This document shows, in pieces, positions 53,761 through 62,714 of a DNA stretch of 64,000 nucleotides. The stretch lies in NCBI RefSeq assembly GCF_900174585.1, contig NZ_FWPT01000007.1:62001-126000 (forward strand), in the 5' to 3' direction. The notes under the pieces are model-generated. The model worked only from the letters and a program-made list of their open reading frames with translations. It did no database searches and was not told where the DNA came from. Within the stretch, counting starts at the first letter, position 1. The number at the start of each line of letters is the position of its first letter. Position numbers and translations under genes: made by a program. This DNA is from Parendozoicomonas haliclonae (lineage in GTDB: Bacteria; Pseudomonadota; Gammaproteobacteria; Pseudomonadales; Endozoicomonadaceae).

Positions 53761-54241
53761 ATTACAGTCTCCTTGCCAGCTCTGTTCTTACCTGCGCCGC
53801 CGTGGCCTGACGCAATCATCTGCTTGATGCTGCTACTGAGGACGAATGAATCCAATGACCCACCATCCCAATAATGCCAATAGAGTAAACCAGAGCGCAG
53901 CCAAGCTCATCCGTTATCCGATAATTTTTCCAAACAGGTACCCATCGTACTGAAATTTGCGTGACAAGCTCGCACAGACGGGGCGATATTTCGGTTGACA
54001 CCTATAAACAGGTCAAATAACCTGAGCCGGCTTGATTAATACAAGCGTTTGAAAATCCGGTCGCAGCCGATAAGCCATGAGCGATAACCATCGCGTGCTT
54101 CGACAGCCATGACGCGGTCTACCCTCCTACAGGACGGTCTGCCGTGATAAATAAAAAAAGCTGGCGGCATTTTCATGGTCACACTATTTGCGCGTATGCG
54201 TGCCGAGCCGATGCACTGTAAATTCAGTAAGGGACATAACG
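53761..54241. other. Intergenic region between sohB and the SCP2-domain gene
   Basis: Nothing here looks coding. It holds a consensus -35 box TTGACA (53995-54000) with a poor -10 (TAACCT, 17 bases on) and a palindrome CAGGT-N6-ACCTG (54009-54024) overlapping that -10. The 220 bases from there to the start codon would form an unusually long leader. Confidence 0.45.
54009..54024. promoter_or_regulatory. Palindrome overlapping a putative promoter
   Basis: CAGGT, six bases, ACCTG, located over the -10 region that follows a perfect TTGACA at 53995-54000. Such placement is typical for a repressor site; the protein is unknown. Confidence 0.35.
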
Positions 54242-54556
54242 ATGGCGAATCTCCTCGAAGTCTTTGATGACATGAAAGGCAAGTTCAACTCCGATGCTGC
54301 CGCCGGTCTGGATCTGGTCTTCCAGTTCGATATCGAAGACGGTGACACCTATCACCTGATCGTAAAAGACGGTACCTGTGAGATTGTTGAAGGCGCCAAC
54401 GATGATCCAAACGTAACCCTGATCATGGACACTGAAACCATGACTGGCGTTATGAGCGGTCAAATGGATGGTATGCAGGCGTTCATGATGGGCAAGCTGC
54501 GCGCTGAAGGCGACATGATGCTGGCTACCAAACTGAGCGAGCTGTTCCCGGCCTGA
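54242..54556 (+). CDS. SCP2 sterol-binding domain protein
   Basis: A 104-residue stand-alone SCP2 domain. It starts MANLLEVFDDMKGKFNSDAA and contains LDLVFQFDIEDGDTYHLIVKDG, then DPNVTLIMDTETMTGVMSG and LRAEGDMMLATKLSELFP, the full domain with its hydrophobic lipid-binding groove. Such proteins bind acyl chains or isoprenoids; the exact ligand is not known in bacteria. AAGGGA lies eight bases before the ATG. It has its own terminator. Confidence 0.92.
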   Translation: MANLLEVFDDMKGKFNSDAAAGLDLVFQFDIEDGDTYHLIVKDGTCEIVEGANDDPNVTLIMDTETMTGVMSGQMDGMQAFMMGKLRAEGDMMLATKLSELFPA

Positions 54557-54586
54557 TTCCTTGCCCTTACCGGACAAGTGAACTGG

Positions 54587-54609
54587 AAAGCCTCCCATTG
54601 GGAGGCTTT
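54587..54609. terminator. Terminator of the SCP2-domain gene
   Basis: AAAGCCTCCC and GGGAGGCTTT form a perfect 10-bp stem with a 3-base ATT loop, with A and T runs as part of the stem. The genes on both sides are convergent. Confidence 0.85.
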
Positions 54610-54641
54610 CTGCTTTCAGGAATAAGAAGGAGAAAAGGAAT

Positions 54642-55280
54642 TTAGCCAGCAGACTCCATGGCCTCTTTGGCCGGCTTGTTCACAGCTTCCACTTCCAGGG
54701 CATCGCTGCGCAGATACACCTCAAAGATGGCGCCATCAGCCATGGGAATAAACGGCAGGTTCAGGGTTTCTGCTGTCACATATCGTAGCGGATCAACCTT
54801 CTCCAGCAGCAGCCAGCTATCCAGTTTTTGAAACGGCTGATGCAGGCGGTAGTCCAGCGCCAACCCCTGACGGTTCTGTTCCAGTGTCAGGTAACGTCCG
54901 GTCAACGCCTCAGGGCGCAGAAGATTCAGCTTGTACTGCCCCATGGAGGCATTAAGGTAACTGACATCCAGAGACCAGAGATCCCCTTCAATGGCGAAAC
55001 TGTTCAGCTCCCCTTCCAGAGAGACATCAGCATTCCACATCTGCGGGCTCTCTTCGGAGAAACTGACCACTGCCAAAGGACGCTCAGCGACACCCTTGGA
55101 GAAGGTACGCATATCCCAGGTCAGCAGAATCGCAAACACTGACAGTACCAGAAACAGCAGTCCTACCGTGCCGCGCAACCAGCCCAGCAGCCAGTCTTTG
55201 TTCAACAGCAGACGACCAGTCAGCCAGACCAGCAGCAGAGTCACCAGCAGTGGGAGGAGTATCAAAAGAAATGTTTGCAT
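54642..55280 (-). CDS. Conserved-looking membrane protein of unknown function
   Basis: A 212-residue protein with two membrane helices at the N-terminus (about 4-24, LLILLPLLVTLLLVWLTG; and 38-58, GTVGLLFLVLSVFAILL), a short charged loop between, and a soluble beta-rich domain of ~150 residues that should face the periplasm (AVVSFSEESPQMWNADVSLEGE, GDLWSLDVSYLNASMGQYK). I do not recognise a motif. It lies 19 bases downstream of nudC and is probably in its operon. Confidence 0.75.
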   Translation of the reverse strand: MQTFLLILLPLLVTLLLVWLTGRLLLNKDWLLGWLRGTVGLLFLVLSVFAILLTWDMRTFSKGVAERPLAVVSFSEESPQMWNADVSLEGELNSFAIEGDLWSLDVSYLNASMGQYKLNLLRPEALTGRYLTLEQNRQGLALDYRLHQPFQKLDSWLLLEKVDPLRYVTAETLNLPFIPMADGAIFEVYLRSDALEVEAVNKPAKEAMESAG

Positions 55281-55299
55281 CGCGAAAACTTACCCGTCC

Positions 55300-56115
55300 T
55301 TAAGTTTTATCCGCATCTTCACTCGCCATCACCCGGGTAGCGATGTAGTCATCAACCAAACGGCGGGCAATGGTTTGAGGAGGTGGTAACTGCGGCAGCT
55401 TGTGTAGCGGGAACCAGTCCGCCTGCAGGATCTCTTCAGGATCCAGTGTCAGCTCACCGCCAGCATAACGGGCAGTAAAGCCAACCATAAGATTATGGGA
55501 AAACGGCCATGGCTGACTATTTCGGTACTGAATATCTGTGACGTCCAGCCCAGTTTCTTCCTTAACCTCCCGAGCCACCGCCTGTTCCAGAGTCTCGCCG
55601 GGCTCAACAAAGCCGGCTATCAGGGAGAAAAATCCTGCTGGATGCCGAACACCCTGCGCCAGCAGAATTTCCTCATCACGGTGAATCAAAACAATCACAC
55701 AGGGGCTGACAACAGGATAACTGCGATAATCACAGCTCGGACAGATGCGGGCTCGATCATCGACCCGCTCACTTTCCTTTAGAGCTTCACCACAGCGGGA
55801 ACAACACTTCTGGCTGCGCCCCCAGTTCACCAGACTGGCAGCCTGATGCAGAAGAAAGCCCTGCACGGAATCATCAATAATGGCCTGGCGAACCGGTACC
55901 GTCTGTTCATAGAGATCATCCGGCAGGTTCACTTCCACAGCAACAACACCGCCTTTGGCATGATCACTGGCGGCATAACCCAAGGGATGACGCTGACGGA
56001 TATCGTCACAGCCGGCAGGCAATGACGACCAAAGATAGACTCCCGGCGCGGTCGGCAATATCCGACCACCGGCAAAGATTAACCACTGCGGGGAAACCTG
56101 AGAATCAGTCATCAC
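55300..56115 (-). CDS. nudC: NADH pyrophosphatase / RNA decapping hydrolase NudC
   Basis: A 271-residue Nudix enzyme that hydrolyses NADH to NMNH and AMP and removes NAD caps from RNA. A zinc ribbon at about 100-125 (CCSRCGEAL, ICPSCDY) precedes the Nudix box, with GX5EX7REVKEET from FVEPGETLEQAVAREVKEET, and the family's SQPWPF motif with the NLM continuation. The N-terminal lobe is intact. It lies between the ChpA-like gene and the membrane protein gene, all on the minus strand. Confidence 0.95.
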   Translation of the reverse strand: MMTDSQVSPQWLIFAGGRILPTAPGVYLWSSLPAGCDDIRQRHPLGYAASDHAKGGVVAVEVNLPDDLYEQTVPVRQAIIDDSVQGFLLHQAASLVNWGRSQKCCSRCGEALKESERVDDRARICPSCDYRSYPVVSPCVIVLIHRDEEILLAQGVRHPAGFFSLIAGFVEPGETLEQAVAREVKEETGLDVTDIQYRNSQPWPFSHNLMVGFTARYAGGELTLDPEEILQADWFPLHKLPQLPPPQTIARRLVDDYIATRVMASEDADKT

Positions 56116-56154
56116 GCTACGGCCTCGGTTAAAACGGCCCAGTCAATAAAGATC

Positions 56155-56176
56155 AGAGCCGGATCAGGCCGGCTCT
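56155..56176 (-). terminator. Hairpin at the end of the ChpA-like gene
   Basis: AGAGCCGG and CCGGCTCT pair around a 6-base loop; the stop codon of the gene lies inside it. The minus strand continues GATCTTTATTG, a weak tract. Confidence 0.45.
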
Positions 56177-57870
56177 TCGGTTTTTTCTGGCAGTGCTTCT
56201 GCAGCCTGTCCAAAGCCCAGATCACGCAGGCTGGTTTCCGCCAGATCCAGCGCCTGGTTCCGGTGTGGACCATCAATCGCAGCCGCCTCTATAAAGTACT
56301 CCATACTGGAGAGTACGTCGGCGAACACTTCCAAAACGGCATCGTCCGGACGCTCATCACCGAGCAGAATTTTGTCGCGGATAAAGTTGGCACAGCCCTG
56401 CAGCAATCGAGCACCACGCTCTTCACCGGCAAACTGCAGACCACCGCGTACGGATTGCAGAATTCGCGGCAGGTTTTCCAGATGAATCTTGTCGAAGTCG
56501 GATTCGAGATAGGCATTCACAGCCCGCTTGGCCAGAGTCAGGCCCGCCATAGCTTCATCCCAAACCACCAGCGCCGCTTCACCCAGCTGGGTGCGCAATA
56601 CAGAATCTTCCGGCTTCACATTTTCCAGGGCATTCACCGGTGCTGACACTTCGGCCATGGAGGTAATCATGGCTTCCACATAGAGAACCGCTTCCGCAAC
56701 CTCACGCAGGCTTTCACTGCTGGCACCGTCTTTTTGTTCCTGCCAGATCTGCACATTACGCTGCTGCTTCTGCATAGTGTTGGCCGCGGAGTGCATACCG
56801 ACCATGCTCAGAGTTTTGCTGAGCGTGGACATGGACGACACCAGTCCTGCGTAATCAAGATCGGTACTGCTGGCACCGCGTTCAGCGAGATCCAGCATAT
56901 CCTTAACCGCACCCAGCTCTTCTTTCAGGGCACCGGCAAGGGAAATAAAGACTTCCGAATCTGGCCCGGTCATGGCTTTGCGGGCTTCTTTCAGGCTGCG
57001 GTCATTGAACGGCAGCGCTGACATGGAAAAATCGTCTTTCACCTGCTCAACCAGAGAGCCACAACTGCCGGAGACGGCAATCAGATAGAGCATCTCCTTG
57101 ATAAAGGCATCCGGTACATCCAGGGCTTCAATATCAGACGGCATCTGCAATTTACGCAGCATGCGGTCAACCCGGGAAAACAGAACACTGCGCGGGCGGC
57201 TCAGCTCCAGCTCCATATCCACAAAGGCTTCCAGACAGGCGGAAACCACACGACAGAAGCGAGCAAAAGGCAGATGACGGTGCAGCTCGGACAGATGACG
57301 GGTTGAGCGTTGCATCAACCGCATGCCGGCATAAGGCTCTTTATGAGTGAGCAGACCCAGCAGGCCGATCTGGTACATCTGACGCAACCGGCGAGTGGTC
57401 ATCCGGGTGCGTTCCGGATCAGAACAGAGTGGTTCGCCGACCGTTGCCGGCTTATCGAGCCGCACAAAGAAGAACTGACTTTCCGGAAGAGAAGAGACAC
57501 CGCGTCGCATACGCAGGGTATTAATCAGAGGCAGGAGCAGCTCAGGCAGCTCATCGCGACGGGTACAGATAAAATCGATATAGCGCTGAAACAACAACAA
57601 ACCCTGCCCCAGGGATTCCAGATTCTCATCGGAATCTTCCCCATTGGCCAGTGCTTCAGACAAGTGCAGCAATTCCTGCAGCAGCAGTTCCGCGCCGCCC
57701 AGCTCAATCATGCGAATAATGCCCAGCACCTGATTAAGTTGCTGTGCAGCTTCCTGAACCGGGGATGAATCCGAACGGTTTTCCGTAAAGATTTCCAGAC
57801 GATGAACAATGTCCCCTAGCGTATTATCCAGTTCCGTACGCAGTGGCGACAGGGACGCAACTCCGGCCAT
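56164..57870 (-). CDS. Stand-alone protein resembling the N-terminal region of ChpA
   Basis: A 568-residue, almost wholly helical soluble protein. The opening (LRTELDNTLGDIVHRLEIF, then LNQVLGIIRMIELGGAELLLQELLHLSEAL) and the end (YFIEAAAIDGPHRNQALDLAETSLRDLGFG) resemble the long region that precedes the HPt domains of ChpA, the type IV pilus chemosensory kinase. The phospho-accepting histidine motif is replaced (LNQVLGIIRM), and there are no kinase, CheW or receiver domains and no following chp genes; nudC comes next. It may be a scaffold or partner for a Chp-type complex, but the homology is by eye only. Confidence 0.55.
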   Translation of the reverse strand: MAGVASLSPLRTELDNTLGDIVHRLEIFTENRSDSSPVQEAAQQLNQVLGIIRMIELGGAELLLQELLHLSEALANGEDSDENLESLGQGLLLFQRYIDFICTRRDELPELLLPLINTLRMRRGVSSLPESQFFFVRLDKPATVGEPLCSDPERTRMTTRRLRQMYQIGLLGLLTHKEPYAGMRLMQRSTRHLSELHRHLPFARFCRVVSACLEAFVDMELELSRPRSVLFSRVDRMLRKLQMPSDIEALDVPDAFIKEMLYLIAVSGSCGSLVEQVKDDFSMSALPFNDRSLKEARKAMTGPDSEVFISLAGALKEELGAVKDMLDLAERGASSTDLDYAGLVSSMSTLSKTLSMVGMHSAANTMQKQQRNVQIWQEQKDGASSESLREVAEAVLYVEAMITSMAEVSAPVNALENVKPEDSVLRTQLGEAALVVWDEAMAGLTLAKRAVNAYLESDFDKIHLENLPRILQSVRGGLQFAGEERGARLLQGCANFIRDKILLGDERPDDAVLEVFADVLSSMEYFIEAAAIDGPHRNQALDLAETSLRDLGFGQAAEALPEKTEEPA

Positions 57871-58051
57871 CCTTCACGCTCCTTCTTATTATGGATATGC
57901 GACCATAATCACATGTGACCCTGGCCGGGAAAATAGAATAACATCAACGTCTACTTACCCGCCGGATCTCAACTATAACAGCTTGCCTGTGGATGCTACA
58001 GATATAACTCCGAATAGAGTGATGCTGTTCAAACAACGCGGCAGCCTACCC

Positions 58052-58780
58052 TCAGGACTGTTCCGGCCAAACTGAGCGCCAAAGGCAGGAGCCAGCGGCC
58101 TTTTCGACCACATCCAGCTTCTCCCTGTGCAGCGCCAGCTCCTCACTGGAAGCCTGAATAATTTTCAGAGGCGGGCGATCGCCGGATAAACGACGAATCC
58201 CCCCTTGCTCATCACTGTCACCATCTTCGCCGCCCTGACCGGCCAGGGAGAACGAAGTCTGACCACCGGTCATCAGCAGATAGACATCGGCCAGAATCTC
58301 GGAGTCAAGCAAAGCGCCGTGCAGGGTTCGGCTGGAGTTATCAACGCCATAGCGCTTACACAACGCATCCAGACTGTTGCGCTGGCCCGGATGCTTCTTA
58401 CGGGCCAGCATCAGGCTGTCGGTTATCCGGCAATAGTCCTCTATTGCACCGGGAGACCGGGCCAGCAGATTAAATTCGTGGTTGATAAAGCCAACGTCGA
58501 AGGGCGCGTTATGAATAACCAGCTCGGCCCCTTTGACAAACGCCAGGAACTCCTCGGCAATCTGGGAGAACACCGGCTTATCCACCAGAAACTCGTTGGT
58601 GATGCCGTGAACTTCGATGGCGCTGGCTTCAACTTCCCGTTCCGGGTTGATATAGACGTGGTAATGGTTACCGGTCAGACGACGGTTAACCAGTTCAACA
58701 CAACCAATCTCAATGACCCGGTGTCCCAGTGAGGGTTCCAGACCGGTGGTTTCCGTATCCAGTACAATTATGCGGGACAT
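58052..58780 (-). CDS. dnaQ: DNA polymerase III epsilon subunit (3'-5' exonuclease)
   Basis: The 242-residue proofreading subunit of the replicase. The DEDDh motifs are present: D8 and E10 in VLDTETTGLEP, D in HNAPFDVGFINHEF near 100, and H-x4-D in HGALLDSEILADVYLL near 155-160. The C-terminal tail that binds the polymerase alpha subunit follows. It is next to rnhA, the classic dnaQ-rnhA pair, but here both read in the same direction with 31 bases between, rather than divergently as in E. coli. Confidence 0.97.
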   Translation of the reverse strand: MSRIIVLDTETTGLEPSLGHRVIEIGCVELVNRRLTGNHYHVYINPEREVEASAIEVHGITNEFLVDKPVFSQIAEEFLAFVKGAELVIHNAPFDVGFINHEFNLLARSPGAIEDYCRITDSLMLARKKHPGQRNSLDALCKRYGVDNSSRTLHGALLDSEILADVYLLMTGGQTSFSLAGQGGEDGDSDEQGGIRRLSGDRPPLKIIQASSEELALHREKLDVVEKAAGSCLWRSVWPEQS

Positions 58781-58811
58781 GACTTATTCGCTCTCAAATG
58801 TGTTCCGACCA

Positions 58812-59258
58812 TCACTGCTTGCCAGCAGCTTCTTTGGCACCACGACGGGCCAGCTCATCGGCCTGCTCATTGTCCGGATGGCCACTGTGCCCCTTGACCC
58901 AGCACCATTCCACCTGATGCTTGGCGGCCGCAGCTTCCAGACGCTTCCAGAGATCAACATTTTTAACCGGTTTTCGGCTGGCCGTCATCCAGTTTTTCCG
59001 TTTCCAGCCGGCCAGCCATTCGGTAATGCCTTTACGGACATACTGGGAGTCCGTCGTCAGTTTTACCTCACAGGGGCGACTCAGCAGCTCAAGACTTTCG
59101 ATGGCAGCCAACAGCTCCATACGGTTATTGGTGGTTTCCTTCTCACCGCCGTAGATATGCTTTTCCTTTTCACCGTAACGCAGCACAGCTCCCCAGCCTC
59201 CCGGCCCAGGGTTGCCACTGCAGGCGCCATCGGTATAGATCTCGACAATTTTACTCAA
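58812..59258 (-). CDS. rnhA: Ribonuclease HI
   Basis: A 148-residue nuclease that removes RNA from RNA-DNA hybrids. The catalytic carboxylates are D10 ([17 protein letters not shown]), E in [14 protein letters not shown] in [11 protein letters not shown] and D in [15 protein letters not shown]. The start is a TTG at 59258, giving [11 protein letters not shown] like other RnhA proteins; GAGAG precedes it. No ATG is available, and a further in-frame TTG lies 11 codons upstream. Confidence 0.95.
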   Translation of the reverse strand: MSKIVEIYTDGACSGNPGPGGWGAVLRYGEKEKHIYGGEKETTNNRMELLAAIESLELLSRPCEVKLTTDSQYVRKGITEWLAGWKRKNWMTASRKPVKNVDLWKRLEAAAAKHQVEWCWVKGHSGHPDNEQADELARRGAKEAAGKQ

Positions 59259-59302
59259 CAGTCTCTCGCTTTCTTGGTAGCCATTATTCAACGCATCAGC
59301 AC

Positions 59303-60088
59303 TTAACGGCCATCGGATTTATTCATCATGTTGCCGGTACGACAGGCGGTTGTTCCCAGCAGCCGGTTGCCGGTGCTGCGCCAGCGCCGGTCATAAGGAA
59401 TCAGGCCGGAGCGCTCCTTCACCGCCACCAGCACATAGAATGCCCCCATCTCCAGACGTGTCGCCGCCACAAAGCTTTCCACGGTTTTCAGCCGTTCCGG
59501 ATTGAGATGACAGGTCACCGGAAACAGACCATCGCCATAACGCAGCTCGGTGGTCCGAAAGTTCAACAGCGTCAGCCAGTCTTTGATACGACGGGGCTGA
59601 TAAAACCGGGCCCGCCCCATAATGCCTTCCGCCCGGCGATCAAGCATACGCGCAGGATTCCACAGGCTGCGGGGATTAAAGCCTACCACAACCAGCTTGC
59701 CACCCGGCAGAATCGCCCGGCAGGCTTCCCGCAACACCCGGTGCGGTCGTCCGGCAAAATCCAGGGCATGATGCAGCAGCACCATATTCATACTGCGGGG
59801 CTGAATACCCCACTCATTGGGAGAAATGCAGACACTACCCGGCCCGGCCGGCTCCTGCAGGGGCGTCAAAAAGGTTTTATAAACAATATGTGTGTGGTCC
59901 AGCAACGAAGCATCGGGGTGAACCCCCAGTGTGCTGGCATGGTGTCCGAACATCCGGGGCAGAAGCTCGTGAAGCACACGTTTTTCCGCCTCCAACAGAT
60001 ACTGCCCGCGCTCGCTTTCAAACCAGGTCCTGGCCTCGGGCAGGGAGTCTTTCAGACAATAGACGGGACGCTTTTTTCTCGCGAACAT
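59303..60088 (-). CDS. SAM-dependent methyltransferase (YafS-like)
   Basis: A 261-residue class I methyltransferase of the YafS type, always near gloB, rnhA and dnaQ in gammaproteobacteria. It has a degenerate glycine loop, [41 protein letters not shown] (read here in parts) and a C-terminal basic region. Its substrate is unknown. I use ATG 60088 because AGGA lies five bases ahead; the frame is open 29 codons further. It is divergent from gloB with about 100 bases between. Confidence 0.87.
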   Translation of the reverse strand: MFARKKRPVYCLKDSLPEARTWFESERGQYLLEAEKRVLHELLPRMFGHHASTLGVHPDASLLDHTHIVYKTFLTPLQEPAGPGSVCISPNEWGIQPRSMNMVLLHHALDFAGRPHRVLREACRAILPGGKLVVVGFNPRSLWNPARMLDRRAEGIMGRARFYQPRRIKDWLTLLNFRTTELRYGDGLFPVTCHLNPERLKTVESFVAATRLEMGAFYVLVAVKERSGLIPYDRRWRSTGNRLLGTTACRTGNMMNKSDGR

Positions 60089-60186
60089 GTCTTTCCTAGT
60101 ATCCATGACTATTGGCATCATGCCAGTTAGCAAGTACGATTTCACACATAGACGAAAATTTCGACCTATTTCCATCCAGGCTGCTT

Positions 60187-60966
60187 ATGCTATCAATCAC
60201 CGGCCTGCCAGCATTCAATGACAATTATATTTGGATGCTTGCCGATTCTGAAAGCCAAACCTGTTATGTTGTCGACCCGGGAGATGCCCAGGTTGTTGAA
60301 CGTGCCTGTCAGGAACAACAACTGACACTGGCCGGCATTCTGGTAACCCATCACCATGCGGATCATATTGGTGGCGTTAACGCTCTCACCAAAGATCGCA
60401 GTATTCCGATGTTTGGGCCGGCCCATGATAATATTTCCGTGCTGACCCATCCGCTGAGTGATGGTGACACGGTAAATGTTTTTGGCGGCACGTTTCAGGT
60501 TCTGGACACCCCGGGCCACACCAAAGGACATATCTGTTACTTTGGCCAACCGGAAAATATCGGACCGGTATTGTTCTGTGGTGATACCCTGTTCGCCGGC
60601 GGCTGTGGTCGTCTGTTTGAAGGGACACCGGCTCAGATGCTGAGTTCACTCACTCGCTTGAGCCAGCTTCCGGAAGAGACCCGGGTATACTGCGCCCACG
60701 AATACACCCTGAGCAACCTGAAATTTGCCCACGCGGTCGAACCCAACAACACGGAGATTGCTGAACGTATTCAGCAGGTCCAACAACTTAGGCGACTGGG
60801 TCTGCCTACTGTTCCTTCAACCATTGCGCTGGAACAGAAAACCAACCCGTTTTTACGCACCGCCCTGCCGGCAGTGCAACAAGCCGCCAGCCGCTTCAGT
60901 GGCCGGCCTGTGAATTCCAACGAAGACAGTTTCGCAATTATTCGTCAGTGGAAGGATAATTTTTAA
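60187..60966 (+). CDS. gloB: Hydroxyacylglutathione hydrolase (glyoxalase II)
   Basis: A 259-residue metallo-beta-lactamase-fold enzyme that splits S-lactoylglutathione to lactate and glutathione in methylglyoxal detoxification. The dinuclear metal motif THHHADH is at 54-60, with DTPGHTKGH near 110, FCGDTLFAGGCGR near 130 and CAHEYTLSNLKFA near 168. ATG 60187 matches the family N-terminus (MLSITGLPAFNDNYIW). mltD follows 38 bases later. Confidence 0.96.
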   Translation: MLSITGLPAFNDNYIWMLADSESQTCYVVDPGDAQVVERACQEQQLTLAGILVTHHHADHIGGVNALTKDRSIPMFGPAHDNISVLTHPLSDGDTVNVFGGTFQVLDTPGHTKGHICYFGQPENIGPVLFCGDTLFAGGCGRLFEGTPAQMLSSLTRLSQLPEETRVYCAHEYTLSNLKFAHAVEPNNTEIAERIQQVQQLRRLGLPTVPSTIALEQKTNPFLRTALPAVQQAASRFSGRPVNSNEDSFAIIRQWKDNF

Positions 60967-61004
60967 GGACTGTTGTAGACTGAAAAGAAAAGTTCCGGAT
61001 CCCA

Positions 61005-62654
61005 ATGCAAGAAAAGACGCCCGCACAGGACGCCTGTACAAAGGGTTTAACCACACAGACTTCAACCTCGGGCCAGCCCAGCTCTCCCTATAAGTTGGTC
61101 AAGCCCCTGGCACTGGTGATCGCACTGAGCGGTTGTCAGGCCATGACGCCGCAGTCCGATATCGCTGATAACCAGCCAACGCTGACACCTGAAGCCGAAC
61201 AGCAACTGACCGAACAAACGGTTGTCGTTGCAGAACAGCAGGAAGAAGTCCAACCCGACCTGCCACCGGACGATCTGGTAGTAGTCATTCGTGATGGTCT
61301 GGCACTCGACCTGGATGCCGACAATGCCCGTATCCGTGCGCAACTGCGCTGGTACAGCCGCAATCAGGCTTACTTTGATCGGGTTCTTGATCGCGCCTCC
61401 CCTTATCTGCACTACATCGTCAGTGAGACCCAGCGCCGTGGCATGCCTATGGAGTTTGCCCTGCTGCCGGTCGTGGAAAGTGCCTTTGATCCGTTTGCCT
61501 ACTCCTTTGCCCGTGCCGCCGGCCTCTGGCAGTTCATTCCTTCCACCGGACGTCATTACGGTCTGGAACAGAACTGGTGGTACGATGGCCGTCGCGATGT
61601 TGTGGCCGCAACGGATGCCGCCCTGACCTTCCTGCAGGAACTGCATGGTCAGTTCAATGACTGGGAGCTGGCACTGGCGGCCTACAACTCTGGCCGGGGC
61701 ACTGTTTCCAATGCGATTCGTCGTAACAAGAAAGCTGGCAAGCCGACCGATTTCTGGGCGCTGTCCCTGCCACGGGAAACCTCCGCCTATGTTCCGAAGA
61801 TGCTGGCTGTTGGCAAAATATTCCGGGATCCGGCCAAGTACAACCTGACCCTGAAAGAGATCCCTAACGAGCCGCACTTTGAGAAGGTGGATATCGGGCA
61901 GCAGATTGACCTGGCTCGCGCCGCCAGTCTGGCCGGTATGGAGCTGGATGAACTGTACCGTCTGAACCCCGGCTTCAACCGCTGGGCTACCAGCCCGGAC
62001 GGCCCTCACCATCTGTTGATTCCGGTCGCTCTCGCTGACGAGTTCAAGACCTCTCTGGCAGAACTGCCGATGGAGCAGCGCCTAAAGTGGCAGCGTTATG
62101 ATATTCGTTCCGGCGACAGCCTGATCAAAATTGCCAAGCGTTTCAGCACCACGGTTGATCTGATCCAGGATATCAACCAGATCGATGGTTCCCGTATTGT
62201 CGCCGGTAAAACCCTGCTGATTCCGGTGCCATCCGCCGGTAGCGAAGACTACACCCTGACAGCTGAACAGCGCCAACTGGCCAAGGCCAGCCGTCCACGT
62301 TCCGGCCGCAGTAAGGTGAACTATGTCGTACGCAGCGGCGACAGCTTCTGGGATATTGCCCGCGACCATAAGGTTTCGGTCAAGAGCCTGGCAGCCTGGA
62401 ACAGCATGGCGCCTAAGGACACTCTGCGTGTTGGTCAGAAACTGGTGATCTGGACTGAGGCAAAGACTCAGGGCCGCAACGGTGTTGTCCGCAAGGTGAA
62501 CTACCGGGTACGCAATGGTGATAATCTGTCGGTCATCGCTAACCGCTACGGCATCAGCGTTAGTGATATTCGCAGCTGGAACACCCTGAATGCCAAGTAT
62601 CTGCAGCCTGGTGATACCTTGACTCTGTTTGTTGATGTCACCCGCAGCCGCTGA
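61005..62654 (+). CDS. mltD: Membrane-bound lytic transglycosylase D, lipoprotein
   Basis: A 549-residue murein-cleaving lipoprotein. A lipobox LSGC follows ALVIAL at about residue 45, unusually far from the start because of a 30-residue polar head. The SLT domain lies at about 130-260, with catalytic glutamate in LLPVVESAFDPFA and the AAGLWQFIPSTGRHYG and ALAAYNSGRG motifs. Three LysM repeats follow (about 362-405, 437-483, 499-544), where E. coli MltD has two. Position after gloB is conserved across gammaproteobacteria. A strong terminator follows. Confidence 0.95.
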   Translation: MQEKTPAQDACTKGLTTQTSTSGQPSSPYKLVKPLALVIALSGCQAMTPQSDIADNQPTLTPEAEQQLTEQTVVVAEQQEEVQPDLPPDDLVVVIRDGLALDLDADNARIRAQLRWYSRNQAYFDRVLDRASPYLHYIVSETQRRGMPMEFALLPVVESAFDPFAYSFARAAGLWQFIPSTGRHYGLEQNWWYDGRRDVVAATDAALTFLQELHGQFNDWELALAAYNSGRGTVSNAIRRNKKAGKPTDFWALSLPRETSAYVPKMLAVGKIFRDPAKYNLTLKEIPNEPHFEKVDIGQQIDLARAASLAGMELDELYRLNPGFNRWATSPDGPHHLLIPVALADEFKTSLAELPMEQRLKWQRYDIRSGDSLIKIAKRFSTTVDLIQDINQIDGSRIVAGKTLLIPVPSAGSEDYTLTAEQRQLAKASRPRSGRSKVNYVVRSGDSFWDIARDHKVSVKSLAAWNSMAPKDTLRVGQKLVIWTEAKTQGRNGVVRKVNYRVRNGDNLSVIANRYGISVSDIRSWNTLNAKYLQPGDTLTLFVDVTRSR

Positions 62655-62668
62655 TTACTGCTTATAAC

Positions 62669-62698
62669 AAAAAAGGATCACCTCGGTGATCCTTTTTT
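62669..62698. terminator. Bidirectional terminator between mltD and alkB
   Basis: AAAAAAGGATCACC and GGTGATCCTTTTTT are perfect 14-base complements, with A6 and T6 tracts on the outer sides. Convergent genes flank it. Confidence 0.93.
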
Positions 62699-62714
62699 GT
62701 GCCCCTATTCAGCA

